Positions 53,758-63,259 of a DNA stretch of 64,000 nt are shown here, in pieces. The translations under genes and the position numbers were made by a program. The stretch is taken from positions 1 to 64,000 of the forward strand of contig NZ_JAUYGD010000007.1 in the NCBI RefSeq assembly GCF_030690725.1, written 5' to 3'. This DNA comes from Pseudomonas sp. (GTDB lineage Bacteria > Pseudomonadota > Gammaproteobacteria > Pseudomonadales > Pseudomonadaceae). The stretch's first letter is position 1, and each line of letters opens with the position of its first letter. Below the pieces are notes generated by a model that was not told the origin of the DNA, searched no databases, and saw only the letters and a program-made list of their open reading frames with translations.

Positions 53758-56700
53758 TCAATCAGGCGACCATGAGGCTCTCCACACCTCAAGATTTTCC
53801 CCGTCGAGCATCCAGCCGTGCTGCACCTGCCGGCGCAGTTCATCACCCATCCTGGCGCTCGCGTCCAGATCACTGATGTGCATGCGAATTGCGTCGACCC
53901 AGTCCTTGAAGCGATTTTTCACCCGGGTTACCGGCAACGCCCCCTGGTAACACACCAGATCACTGCAGATAACCGGGAAGCCACAAGCGCCGTATTCAAG
54001 AAGACGCAAGTTGCTTTTGCATTCATTGAACAGATTCTGCTCGACCGGAGCCAAAGCAAGGTCCAGATCCAGGCTGGCCAATGCGGCCGGGTACAGATCA
54101 ATTGCAACGCCCACATGCATCTCATGCACGTAAGGACGGATTACCTCCGGACACATGCCCATAAACACCCACTCGACCTCACCTGCCAGCTCCTTGACCA
54201 CATCAGTGATCAGTTCCAGATCACCGGTGTGGCTAACGCCACCCGCCCAACCGACGCGAGGCTTCCTTCCTCGCCGCCGCATGGATGACAGGCCGCTCCA
54301 CCAATCCACCGGCAAGCGGTTCTCAACCACCCGAATGTCGCCATGCAACCCGGCAAAGGCCTCAGCCAACGGCGCAGTGGATACCGTGAAGCGATCAACA
54401 AAGCTCAGCCCCTTACGCAGCGACTTGAGTATGTCCTTCGGCATCTGCGGACGATGCACACTCTTGAGCGGCAGGTTGGGCAGGTAATCATCCAGCTCAT
54501 AAATGGTGAATGCCCGCGAGAATTTCTTGATGCGGCGCATGGCGTCCAGGCGCTCGTCACCAATCTGGCGCTGCAGCACGATCACGTCCGGGTCAAGGCG
54601 CTCCAGGTCCGGCACCTGCAACAGCCCGATAGACATCATGCCATCAGCCATACCACTCTCTTTAAGCGCCGAGAACGGTTTGATCACACGGTAGTTACCA
54701 CAACCAAAGGGGTCCGCCGGATGCGCTAGTACCACTGGCAGCGGGCGCCAGCTCAGTGGACTCCAGGTCAGACCAGAGTCGACTTCCAGATCAAAACCGC
54801 GACCACTCAACGCCAGATTACGGTTATAGGCAGGGTCACGCGCAATGTCGGCCAGGTGACGCTCATAGAGAGCGTCCTGCTCGGCCACATCGGGTTCTCG
54901 ATATACATGTTCATGCATCAGCACTGCATGGGCAGCCCATACGGTCAGGTAGCCCGCAGCACGTACCCGCAGACAGAAATCGACATCGCGGTAAGCATTC
55001 AGCGTGGTATCCAGCCCGCCGAGCTGACGAAAGATCTCAGCGCGCACCATCAGACAGGCATCACTCACGGCGCTGTAGTTCTGGTCGACCTGCAGGCGTT
55101 GCAGATAGCCCGCACTGTCCATTGCCTCACCGGCGAATGCCCGGCCAGCAGGCCCCCGCAACCCGAGCAGTAAGCCGGCTTGATCAATACGTCCATCGCC
55201 GCTCAACAGTTTGCCGCCAACAACACCGACTTCAGGGCGTTGCGCATGATTGAGCAGCTCGTCCAGCCAGGCTTCACTCACCGCCACCGACTCAGCAGAC
55301 AGCAGCAGCAGGTATTCACCTTGAGCGGCCATGGCTGCCTGGTTCTGGGCCTGGACGATATCGCCCGCCGAGACAACCCTGAGCCGGGCATCAGCCAGAC
55401 CGGCAATACCCTGCAACCACACTTGAGTATCCGCATCCAGTGCATCGTGGGCACCGAACAGAATCTCGTAATGTGCGTAACGGGTTTTCTCGAGCAGACT
55501 CTCCAGACAGCGCTGCAGACAGGCCAAAGAGGCGTCAATCGCGATGATGATCGATACCAGCGGGGTATTCGAATGGCCGTAATCGATGCGGTAACGTGCA
55601 GGTAGCCCTGGAATAACCCGCGCCTGATAACCGCGCTGGGCCAGATGACGCTCAATCACTCGCCGCTCATCTGGGTTATCCCGCAGCGCAGGCGCATCGG
55701 TGATCAGCAGTGGCTCATCAACATGCCCAAGCCCAAGCAGACCCTGTGCCTCAATCAGCCGGGTGAGCAGGTCGAACTCCAGGGCTTCGGCAAACTGCGC
55801 ATCAAAACCACCGACAGCCAGAAACACATCACGCCGGAACAACCAGTGCCGCGCCATGACCAGTGGGAAGCTAAGCAGCAGATCCAGGTTGAAGCTCGGC
55901 AGAAATGCCCCGCCCAGGCTGCCATCAGGCAAGCGCTGCAACTGGTCACCATAAATTGCACGGCACTCCGGATTTGCCGCCAGCTCCAGCCCTGCGATCA
56001 TCAGGCCACTCGGGGTGAACTCATCGCCGGCGCGGGCCAACATGAACCAGGAGAAATCGCTTTCGCTCACTACGTGGTTAATCTGTGCTGCCAGGCTTGC
56101 GTCGCTCAATCGAACGAAGTGCAACTTATCCCCCGCAGAGGTCTTCGGTACATCAGCGCTACTGGTCAGCACCACGATCTTCAGGGTGGCATACAGGCAG
56201 CGCTCGCCGATCAGGCTCTTCAGGGTTTGCATCAACGGCGCTGATTGCCCATCCAGATCGAGCACGATGATGCCGATCAGCGGTCCGCCGTCATGTTCTT
56301 GCAGGTACTGATTAATTAAGCGGTTTTCCGTCTTGGTTGGCAGGCGCTCCGCCAGCCAACGCTGCAGGGTGGGAACATCAGTACCTCTGTCTACCGAGAT
56401 ACCCAAGCGCTGCAGCATATCCCCACGTTCACGCGTCAATACCTCACTGTCAGAACCGGGGTAACGCTGATACAGCAGTTGATAAAGCGCCGGGAAGTTC
56501 TTCCGCTCTCGGCCCAGCATGTGATCGTCACTGGTACTCTGCTCGCGCGTATGAACTTCACTGGTCACAACCGGCACATGGACAAAGGGGTAGCGCGTGG
56601 CCAGACGAAGGAGCATGTCCCAGTCTTCGAACGCAGCCAGCCCAGTATCAAATTCGCCGACTTCACCTAGCATGCTGCGCGGGTGCGCCCAGGTATTGAC

Positions 56701-59340
56701 CGGGATGTAGTTCTGCGTAAACAGACGGTCGCGATCAAACACCTCGTGCTTGAACGGCTGGCCACGGCCTAGCTCGATGCGCTGGCCGTTCTCCAGCTTT
56801 TCGTTAACGTACTCGACGCCGGTATAGATAACGCTGCCCGGATGCTGTTCGAAGGCCTCAGCCAGCACGACCAGGTGATTGGGTAGGTATATATCGTCGT
56901 CGTCGAGATAGACGACATAGCGTCCGCGCGCCTGCTTGAGACCGGCGTTACGCGCGGCCGACAGGCCCTGATTGCGCCCCTGACGGATATAGGTGATGGG
57001 GAAGTCGTAGACCGCCAGCAGGTGCTCAACCGGCTCCCCATTATCGTTGATCAGGATGACTTCAAAATCGCGCAGCGTCTGGGTGCCAACGCTTGCCAGA
57101 GCATCCTTCAGCAGATCGGGACGGTTGTAGGTGGTGAGAATTATGGAAAACAAACACTGTGCGACCGAATCATCGGCACTCTGCTCCAGCAGCGCGCGGC
57201 GTATGGCATCAATGCGCGCTTGCAGCGGCGCCCTGACCTCCGCCGAGTAGGCCTCGATACGCTGACGATAGAGTTGCCAGATAGGTTGCGCGGCGTCCCG
57301 CATGCGCACGCGGGTCGCCGCGTCATCCAAGCACAGCTCGAGAATTTCGGTGTGCTCACGCAGCGGTCGGTCGCTGCCATAGAAGCTCTTGGAGATCTGC
57401 CCGCCATGTACTCGGTAGCCGACGCTGGGCTGGCGCAGGAAGACGAAGTCGGGTGCCACGTGAGCCAGGCGAATCCACAGCTCCCAGTCGCCGGCGAGCA
57501 TGTCGTGGCGGTGGATGCCACCTTCTGGCAGTGCGACGAGGTGCAGCGAGCTACGGCGCAACATGGCGGCAGAAGGCGTGATGTAGTTGTCGAAGCACAG
57601 CAGATCAATCACTTCGTCGCGCCCACCGCAATACGATGCGCGCCGATGCCCCGGGTGGTCCGCGTACTGCTGTCGCACGCCCTTCTCGTCGATCCAGTAG
57701 CACTGGGTATAGCCCAGCGCAGCCTGCGGACTGGCATCCATGGCTTCGACCAGTGAGGCAAGGTGACCTGGGTAGAGCACGTCATCGGAACCCAGCACCA
57801 CCACATAACGCCCGCGTCCAGCCGCCACGCATTTGTTGTAGTTACCGGTCATGCCGAGGTTCTGGGCGTTGACTTCGAAATGCAGGCGCGGCTCGCCGGC
57901 ATAACGTTTCAGCACGTCCAGGCTGTCATCTTTCGAGCAGTCGTCGTAGACCACTACCTCAAGCCGCACACCCTCCTGGGCCAGGATCGAATCGATGGTC
58001 TGGGCCAGGAATTCGGCGTTGTTGTAGGACATCACCGCTACGGTGACGTCGACGCCCTCTTCCTGCGGCTCGGCAGGCAGCGGTTCGGGCAACGTTCTAC
58101 GGCGCCGCCCTGCGAGTTCCCCCTGCAGAGTCGCGACGCCCAGCGGCTGCTCCGGCAGCCCCTGGCTGGCGCGCTGCGCATCCTGAGCCAGCCATTGGCG
58201 CAGTGCCTCGATGGGGATTTCCACGTTCCAGTGGTAGACGACGCTGTGGGTGCCAGGCAATCCCTTGACTGGGTGATAGACCAGACGCACCCCCACGGCA
58301 GCGGCCAGGGCGTGGAAGAACCAGTACCACATCTGCGGGTTGTCCTGGATCAGCATAACCAGCGTGCCGCCCCGGGGCATCCATAGAAGGTTGGCGGCCG
58401 CCGCACCAGAGCCCAGAATCGCCAGTTCGCAGCCCGCAAGCGCGCGCACTTGCGAGGCGAAATCGCGCACCTCCGGCTGAAAGGCCTGGAAGCCTTCGCC
58501 ATTGAGCTGGCGGATCAGCTCCTGTTGATTGACGATGGTGCGGCCGTTACCGCCCGGCGGTCGGATCAGATAGGCCCTGTCCCGGCCATCGAGCGCAGAA
58601 CAACGGGTCCTGACCCGGCTGGCCATCCAGGCGATGGCCGGCGGATAGAGATGATATTCGTCACCGCGATAGACGTAGCCTGCACGCGGCTCCCAGATAT
58701 CGGCGGTGTCGGAGAAATGGTGCAGCACGTCCACCTGACAGGCGCGCCCCGGCTGTACACAGACCGTACGCTCGCGCGGCCAGAACAAGGCCAGAGCGTC
58801 CATGATAGAGGCAGGCAAGCCGGCCTCGACCAGTACAACGGTGTCCTGCGGCAGGTCGGCCTGTTCGATCCAGTAGAAACGCCCGAGTTTCTCGCTCAGC
58901 CAGTGCGCATAGTTACCGTTTTCCCAGCCGAAGAAGCTGATGGCACTGGCCACCTGCAACGGCTCGCCCTTACCACTGAAGAATTCGCAGGCACCGCTGT
59001 CATCGAGACGCAACCCGTGCTTTTCGTACCAGGCGTTATTCAACCGCCCGAGGTTGTCGTAGACACCATCGCAGACATACTCGCCATGGGCGATGTCGCC
59101 AATACCGGCCATGCCAGCGACTAGGCGCACGTCATGAAAACGCCCGCGGTACTGCGCCAGCATGCGTTGCCGAGCCTGGCGCACGCTCTCAGGCAGGGAG
59201 AACCCCACCATCTCCAGCGGCGCTGGCGACCAGCTCTCGGCAGCAGCCAGCTCGGCCAGATCGGCACAACCCTTGGCGCTCCTAGCAGGAACGACCCTGG
59301 CGCTGACCACTGCGTCTGACAGATGACTTCCCTGGGGCAT
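53758..59340 (-). CDS. Giant multidomain glycosyltransferase, probable flagellin glycosyltransferase (FgtA-like)
   Basis: 1860 residues, five successive glycosyltransferase-like domains. Residues ~60-385: GT61/DUF563 (FFGWENGNYAHWLSE, ILGSGAAAANLLWMPRGG). 431-650: GT2 with DDCS and SDD (518-520). 729-960: GT2 with DDDD (813-816). 1019-1240 and 1259-1500: two GT2-like domains in which the DxD site is replaced (RAGDEF; LLSAES). 1535-1860: GT-B (GT1/GT4-like) with VGWAGGVSHTGDL and LEYGACGFPVICSD. Being next to fliC and after the sugar genes, it should build the flagellin glycan in the cytosol, as FgtA-type enzymes do in P. aeruginosa and P. syringae. ATG at 59340 with GGAG is preferred over an upstream TTG. 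No membrane segments. Confidence 0.85.
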   Translation of the reverse strand: MPQGSHLSDAVVSARVVPARSAKGCADLAELAAAESWSPAPLEMVGFSLPESVRQARQRMLAQYRGRFHDVRLVAGMAGIGDIAHGEYVCDGVYDNLGRLNNAWYEKHGLRLDDSGACEFFSGKGEPLQVASAISFFGWENGNYAHWLSEKLGRFYWIEQADLPQDTVVLVEAGLPASIMDALALFWPRERTVCVQPGRACQVDVLHHFSDTADIWEPRAGYVYRGDEYHLYPPAIAWMASRVRTRCSALDGRDRAYLIRPPGGNGRTIVNQQELIRQLNGEGFQAFQPEVRDFASQVRALAGCELAILGSGAAAANLLWMPRGGTLVMLIQDNPQMWYWFFHALAAAVGVRLVYHPVKGLPGTHSVVYHWNVEIPIEALRQWLAQDAQRASQGLPEQPLGVATLQGELAGRRRRTLPEPLPAEPQEEGVDVTVAVMSYNNAEFLAQTIDSILAQEGVRLEVVVYDDCSKDDSLDVLKRYAGEPRLHFEVNAQNLGMTGNYNKCVAAGRGRYVVVLGSDDVLYPGHLASLVEAMDASPQAALGYTQCYWIDEKGVRQQYADHPGHRRASYCGGRDEVIDLLCFDNYITPSAAMLRRSSLHLVALPEGGIHRHDMLAGDWELWIRLAHVAPDFVFLRQPSVGYRVHGGQISKSFYGSDRPLREHTEILELCLDDAATRVRMRDAAQPIWQLYRQRIEAYSAEVRAPLQARIDAIRRALLEQSADDSVAQCLFSIILTTYNRPDLLKDALASVGTQTLRDFEVILINDNGEPVEHLLAVYDFPITYIRQGRNQGLSAARNAGLKQARGRYVVYLDDDDIYLPNHLVVLAEAFEQHPGSVIYTGVEYVNEKLENGQRIELGRGQPFKHEVFDRDRLFTQNYIPVNTWAHPRSMLGEVGEFDTGLAAFEDWDMLLRLATRYPFVHVPVVTSEVHTREQSTSDDHMLGRERKNFPALYQLLYQRYPGSDSEVLTRERGDMLQRLGISVDRGTDVPTLQRWLAERLPTKTENRLINQYLQEHDGGPLIGIIVLDLDGQSAPLMQTLKSLIGERCLYATLKIVVLTSSADVPKTSAGDKLHFVRLSDASLAAQINHVVSESDFSWFMLARAGDEFTPSGLMIAGLELAANPECRAIYGDQLQRLPDGSLGGAFLPSFNLDLLLSFPLVMARHWLFRRDVFLAVGGFDAQFAEALEFDLLTRLIEAQGLLGLGHVDEPLLITDAPALRDNPDERRVIERHLAQRGYQARVIPGLPARYRIDYGHSNTPLVSIIIAIDASLACLQRCLESLLEKTRYAHYEILFGAHDALDADTQVWLQGIAGLADARLRVVSAGDIVQAQNQAAMAAQGEYLLLLSAESVAVSEAWLDELLNHAQRPEVGVVGGKLLSGDGRIDQAGLLLGLRGPAGRAFAGEAMDSAGYLQRLQVDQNYSAVSDACLMVRAEIFRQLGGLDTTLNAYRDVDFCLRVRAAGYLTVWAAHAVLMHEHVYREPDVAEQDALYERHLADIARDPAYNRNLALSGRGFDLEVDSGLTWSPLSWRPLPVVLAHPADPFGCGNYRVIKPFSALKESGMADGMMSIGLLQVPDLERLDPDVIVLQRQIGDERLDAMRRIKKFSRAFTIYELDDYLPNLPLKSVHRPQMPKDILKSLRKGLSFVDRFTVSTAPLAEAFAGLHGDIRVVENRLPVDWWSGLSSMRRRGRKPRVGWAGGVSHTGDLELITDVVKELAGEVEWVFMGMCPEVIRPYVHEMHVGVAIDLYPAALASLDLDLALAPVEQNLFNECKSNLRLLEYGACGFPVICSDLVCYQGALPVTRVKNRFKDWVDAIRMHISDLDASARMGDELRRQVQHGWMLDGENLEVWRASWSPD

Positions 59341-59412
59341 GCAGAAAACTCCGATCAAAAAAAGTAAAAACCGGCCAGCCGGACCATGGCGACGGCATGC
59401 GACGGCGAAGGC

Positions 59413-59823
59413 TTACTTGCCGTTGGCCGCCAGGGAGAACTGGTCGTAGTCGCGGAAGTAGTCGTCTTCGCTGTAGTGCTCGGACGCCAGCACCATGCAC
59501 ACCGAACCACTGGAGAAGTTGTCGATCTCGCGCCAGATCATTGGCGGAATATAGAGCCCGTAATAGGAACGATTGAGGTGGTACTTAAACTTGGTTCGCC
59601 CATCGTCCAGCAGAATGTCGAAACTGCCCGACATGGCGATCAACAACTGATGCAGCCCCTTGTGCGCATGGCCGCCGCGGTGAGAGCCACCGGGGACATC
59701 ATAGAGGTAGTACACGCGCTGGATGTCGAAGGGAATGTGCCGCCCACCCTCGATGAAGGTGAGATTACCGCGCCGATCCTCAATGATCGGCAGGTCGATG
59801 ATCTTGCAGTGCTGAAGAGACAT
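59413..59823 (-). CDS. fdtA: dTDP-4-oxo-6-deoxyhexose 3,4-ketoisomerase (FdtA/QdtA, WxcM-like cupin)
   Basis: 136-residue cupin. The family motif with the catalytic histidines is HRGGHAHKGLHQLLIAMSGSFDILLDDG, and YGLYIPPMIWREIDNF is conserved. It moves the keto group from C4 to C3 of dTDP-4-oxo-6-deoxyglucose, giving the substrate of the aminotransferase encoded upstream. Whether the product has galacto (FdtA) or gluco (QdtA) configuration cannot be told by eye. ATG at 59823 has GGAGCG upstream. The giant glycosyltransferase follows 72 bases downstream. Confidence 0.88.
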   Translation of the reverse strand: MSLQHCKIIDLPIIEDRRGNLTFIEGGRHIPFDIQRVYYLYDVPGGSHRGGHAHKGLHQLLIAMSGSFDILLDDGRTKFKYHLNRSYYGLYIPPMIWREIDNFSSGSVCMVLASEHYSEDDYFRDYDQFSLAANGK

Positions 59824-59969
59824 AGAGCGCTCCAAATACGCTGGTGAAACCCATTCCTAGCTGCCTCTCGATCACACCCAGGTAACCGAGCCCCATGCAG
59901 TTACTGCGTCAAGAAAACATGATTGATAGGGTGTTGTAGCTCCGAAGCAAAACTCGAACCACCTTCTCT

Positions 59970-61079
59970 TCAGACGCTGAAAGCGTTGCATGCCTCGATG
60001 GTCTGCTCGACCCACTCGTCCGCCATCCCCGGATATAGCGGCAAGCTGAGCACCTCGCCAGCCAGGCATCGCGAGAGTGGCAGATCCAGATCGGCGAACT
60101 CGGCGTACGCCGCCTGGCGATGGATGGGGATTGGATAGTGGATCAGACTCGGCACGCCATTGCGTTCGAGATGAGCCTGTAAGGCCTCTCGCTGTTCGCA
60201 ACGCAGGACGAACTGGTGCCAGACATGGCTGCCGGGCACCTGCGGAGCCTGAGGCAAATGCAGGTGTGGATTGTCGATCCCAGCCAGGTAACGCGCTGCC
60301 AGGTCACGTCGCGCCAGGGCATCGTCTGCCAGGCGCACCAACTTCACCCGCAACAGCGCGGCCTGCAACTCGTCCAGACGCGAGTTGACGCCCTGCAATT
60401 CGTGCACGTACTTGCGACTGGAGCCGTAGTTGCGCAGCTTACGCACCTGTTCAGCCAGCGCATCGTTGCCGGTGGTCAATGCACCGGCATCGCCAAGCGC
60501 GCCGAGGTTCTTCACCGGAAAGAAGCTGAAGCCCGCCGCATCGCCGAGAGCGCCAGCCGCCCGCCCTTGGGCGTCTACCGCACCATGTGCCTGAGCCGCA
60601 TCCTCAATCAGTAACAGACCATGCTGGTCGGCTATCGCGCGTAGGCGCTGCATGTCGGCCAGGCGCCCGTATAGATGTACGGCGATGACCGCACGTGTGC
60701 GCGGACTAATGGCGGCCTCCACAGCGGCTGGATCAATATTGAACGTGTCCACATGGGGCTCCACCAACACCGGAGTGAGCCCAGCTTCGCTGACAGCCAG
60801 CGCAGTGGCGATGAAGCTGTTGTCAGGCAGGATCACCTCGTCACCCTCCACCAGACGCCCCAGCTGCCGATAGCCCCGCAGGATCAGGGTCAGTGCATCC
60901 AAGCCGTTACCCACGCCGATGGCATGCGTCACCCCGCAGGCAGCCGCGTACTCGGCCTCGAATGCGGCGACCTCGGCGCCGAGCACATACCAGCCGGAGC
61001 GCAACACCCGCTGAAACGCCTCGGTCAATGCCGCTTCATCGCGCCGGTTGATCCCGGCCAGATCAAGAAAAGGAAACAT
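59970..61079 (-). CDS. fdtB: dTDP-3-oxo-hexose aminotransferase (DegT/DnrJ/EryC1 family, FdtB/QdtB type)
   Basis: 369-residue PLP-dependent sugar aminotransferase. MFPFLDLAGINRRDEAALTEAFQRVLRSGWYVLG start, GNGLDALTLILRGY, DAAQAHGA and the PLP lysine in FSFFPVKNLGALGDAGAL are all present. It aminates C3 of the dTDP-3-oxo-6-deoxyhexose made by the ketoisomerase. ATG at 61079 abuts the acetyltransferase stop; a second ATG at 61088 overlaps it. 146 bases without a gene separate it from fdtA. Confidence 0.9.
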   Translation of the reverse strand: MFPFLDLAGINRRDEAALTEAFQRVLRSGWYVLGAEVAAFEAEYAAACGVTHAIGVGNGLDALTLILRGYRQLGRLVEGDEVILPDNSFIATALAVSEAGLTPVLVEPHVDTFNIDPAAVEAAISPRTRAVIAVHLYGRLADMQRLRAIADQHGLLLIEDAAQAHGAVDAQGRAAGALGDAAGFSFFPVKNLGALGDAGALTTGNDALAEQVRKLRNYGSSRKYVHELQGVNSRLDELQAALLRVKLVRLADDALARRDLAARYLAGIDNPHLHLPQAPQVPGSHVWHQFVLRCEQREALQAHLERNGVPSLIHYPIPIHRQAAYAEFADLDLPLSRCLAGEVLSLPLYPGMADEWVEQTIEACNAFSV

Positions 61080-61080
61080 G

Positions 61081-61545
61081 TCACTCATCCAGGTAACGCA
61101 CGATACGTGCAGGGTTGCCAACCACTAGCGCGCGCGGGGGAACGTCGCGGGTCACCACCGCGCCGGCGCCGACCATTGCACCAGCGCCGATGGTCAGGCC
61201 GGGCAGGATGACCGCCGCGGCGCCAATGGAGGCCCCGCGCTCGATCACGGTCTGCGAGAAGCTTTCGGGGTATTGTTTGGAGCGCGGCAGTCGGTCGTTG
61301 GTGAAGGTGGCATTGGGGCCGATGAAGACATCGTCGCCAACACGCAGACCATCCCACAGGTACACGCCGCATTTCACCGTAACCCGATCACCAAGCATCA
61401 CATCGTTCTCGATAAAACAGTGGGCGTTGATGTTGCAGTCGCGGCCGATGCTCGCCTGCGCGAGGATCACCACGAACTGCCAGACAGAGGTGCCCTCGCC
61501 GATCGATTGGCTTTTGACGTCCGCGGACGGATGAATCGATGCCAT
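61081..61545 (-). CDS. fdtC: dTDP-3-amino-3,6-dideoxyhexose N-acetyltransferase (left-handed beta-helix, FdtC/QdtC type)
   Basis: 154 residues of hexapeptide repeats ([64 protein letters not shown]) with the family segment [36 protein letters not shown]. It adds acetyl from acetyl-CoA to the 3-amino sugar, yielding dTDP-Fuc3NAc or dTDP-Qui3NAc; another acyl group cannot be excluded. First gene of the minus-strand glycosylation operon. The rmlA and rmlB genes for dTDP-4-oxo-6-deoxyglucose are not in this window. Confidence 0.88.
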   Translation of the reverse strand: MASIHPSADVKSQSIGEGTSVWQFVVILAQASIGRDCNINAHCFIENDVMLGDRVTVKCGVYLWDGLRVGDDVFIGPNATFTNDRLPRSKQYPESFSQTVIERGASIGAAAVILPGLTIGAGAMVGAGAVVTRDVPPRALVVGNPARIVRYLDE

Positions 61546-61673
61546 GTATGGACTGCCTTTGGGAGAAGTTTCGAGCGTAGCAAGCCTAGCCTAAGGCGTC
61601 ACGGAAGAAGCGTCTCAACCACCGGTTAATTTCCAGTAACATGGCGCATCGGTAATCGCCAGGACTGGACGGC

Positions 61674-62738
61674 ATGGCTAGAGAATTCGAACGCTTCGGT
61701 TTCCTGATTCACAACCCTGAGATGTTCAATCACTATCACGCGGTCTGGCAGCATCTGCCGGCAGGCAGTGTGGAGATCGCCATCACCGGCAAGACGCAGC
61801 AGGACATCGACGCAGTGGTCGCCGGTTGCCAGCAGCACCGGCTACCGTGGCGCGACGCTCGCGAAATGCTCGCCAACAAAGAACGCTACACCACCTTGGT
61901 GTCAAACTTCCCACAGCATTACCTGCGTGGCCCCGACTCGCCCTACCTGCCCAAGTCCATTGGCCGTTACAACCTAAGGTTCATGTACGCCAACGGCAAG
62001 GCCGGCTGGAACTTCCAGCCCTGGAACCAGGTGTACGACAGCATCCTCTGTTTCGGGCCCTATCAGGCCGAGCATCTGGAGTTCTGCCACGACACGCTGA
62101 AGATTCAGATGGGCTACCCGCGCTTCGATCGTTTCTTCAATCAGCCGCTGGATTGCCCTGCGCGGCTGACCGAACTGCAGCTCGACCCCGGCCGCCAGAC
62201 CGTGGTGTGGCTGCCAACATGGAGCACGCTGAGTTCGATAGACCTGTTCGCCGCTGCCGTCGCACGTCTACAGGCGCGCTACAACGTGATCGTCAAACCA
62301 CACCCGATCACCATCACCGAAGAACCAGCGCGTATGCGCGAGCTGGAGCGCTTTGCCTGCGTGATCCGCGAACACATCGACAACGTCGAACTGTTCCAGC
62401 TTGCCGACTTCCTGCTGTGCGACTACGGCGGCTCTGCCTTCGGCGGCATCTACACTGATCGCAACGTGCTGCTGCTCGACCTGCCCAATGCCGAGGCCGA
62501 CCCGTTGATGGGTGAGGACTCTTCGGACATCTGGCTGCGCAAGTACCTGCCGCACCTTGGCGCCCAGCACAGCGGCCGTCTCGAAGAGTTGCTGGAGGAT
62601 GCCAGCCTGTGGGAGGCCCAGCGGCCGATCCGCAAGACCCTCAGCCAGTACTACTTCGCGCCATTCTACGGTTATGCCGGCCAGGTCGCCGCCCTGGCAA
62701 TCGCCAACAGCGCCCGTTCCCTGGCAGGGAGAGGCTGA
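61674..62738 (+). CDS. CDP-glycerol glycerophosphotransferase-like protein
   Basis: 354 residues. The GT-B fold of the TagB/TagF family shows in the C-terminal half: VVWLPTWSTLSSIDLF, YNVIVKPHPITI and LADFLLCDYGGSAFGGIYTDRNVLLLDLPNA, the CDP-alcohol binding region. The N-terminal half has no recognised motif. In teichoic acid synthesis these enzymes transfer glycerol phosphate; here the acceptor is likely a surface or flagellin glycan. First gene of a plus-strand operon divergent from fdtC (128 bases between). Its stop overlaps the next start (TGATG). Confidence 0.78.
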   Translation: MAREFERFGFLIHNPEMFNHYHAVWQHLPAGSVEIAITGKTQQDIDAVVAGCQQHRLPWRDAREMLANKERYTTLVSNFPQHYLRGPDSPYLPKSIGRYNLRFMYANGKAGWNFQPWNQVYDSILCFGPYQAEHLEFCHDTLKIQMGYPRFDRFFNQPLDCPARLTELQLDPGRQTVVWLPTWSTLSSIDLFAAAVARLQARYNVIVKPHPITITEEPARMRELERFACVIREHIDNVELFQLADFLLCDYGGSAFGGIYTDRNVLLLDLPNAEADPLMGEDSSDIWLRKYLPHLGAQHSGRLEELLEDASLWEAQRPIRKTLSQYYFAPFYGYAGQVAALAIANSARSLAGRG

Positions 62739-63259
62739 TGGTCATCTGGCTGATCGGCCTGTCCGGTTCGGGCAAGACCACGCTCGGACGCGAAATAACC
62801 CGCCAATGGAAGCTGCAGACGCCCAATACCCTGCTGGTGGATGGCGACGAAGTTCGGCGCATCTTCCGCCAGGACACCCAGGCTGCGGACTACAGCCTGG
62901 CTGGGCGACGCCTCAACGCCGAGCGCATCTTCGAACTGTGCGCCTGGCTCGATGCGCAGGAAATCAATGTGGTGTGCAGCATCCTGTCGGTCTTTCCGGA
63001 TCTGCGCGAGCTGAACCATACGCGTTTTCGCCACTACTACGAGGTCTACCTCAATCCACCCATGCAGACGCTGGTCGAACGCGACACCAAGGGGCTCTAC
63101 CGCAAGGCGCTGGCCGGCGAGATGAGCGACATGGTGGGCGTGGACATTCCCTTCCCGCCCCCCACCGCAGCCGATCTGGAAATCGATACCAGCCATCCGG
63201 CCGACATCGCCGAACTGGCACGTGACATCCTCCAGCGGGCACAGGTATCGGTGGCATGA
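62738..63259 (+). CDS. CysC-like (adenylylsulfate kinase family) P-loop kinase
   Basis: 173 residues. Walker A GLSGSGKTT, VDGDEVRRIF in place of the CysC LDGDNxR motif, and the C-terminal RDTKGLYRKALAGEMSDMVGVDIPFPPP segment of the family. It is not next to sulfate-activation genes but between a glycerophosphotransferase-like gene and an unknown gene, overlapping both (TGATG and ATGA). In C. jejuni a CysC-like kinase (Cj1415) phosphorylates CDP-phosphoramidate for capsule decoration, so the name APS kinase should not be taken at face value. Confidence 0.8.
   Translation: MVIWLIGLSGSGKTTLGREITRQWKLQTPNTLLVDGDEVRRIFRQDTQAADYSLAGRRLNAERIFELCAWLDAQEINVVCSILSVFPDLRELNHTRFRHYYEVYLNPPMQTLVERDTKGLYRKALAGEMSDMVGVDIPFPPPTAADLEIDTSHPADIAELARDILQRAQVSVA

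Noticed and set aside
53818..58386. Many 60-240-codon plus-strand frames opposite the giant glycosyltransferase
   Set aside because: No family motifs, no ribosome binding sites, all antisense to well-marked transferase domains.
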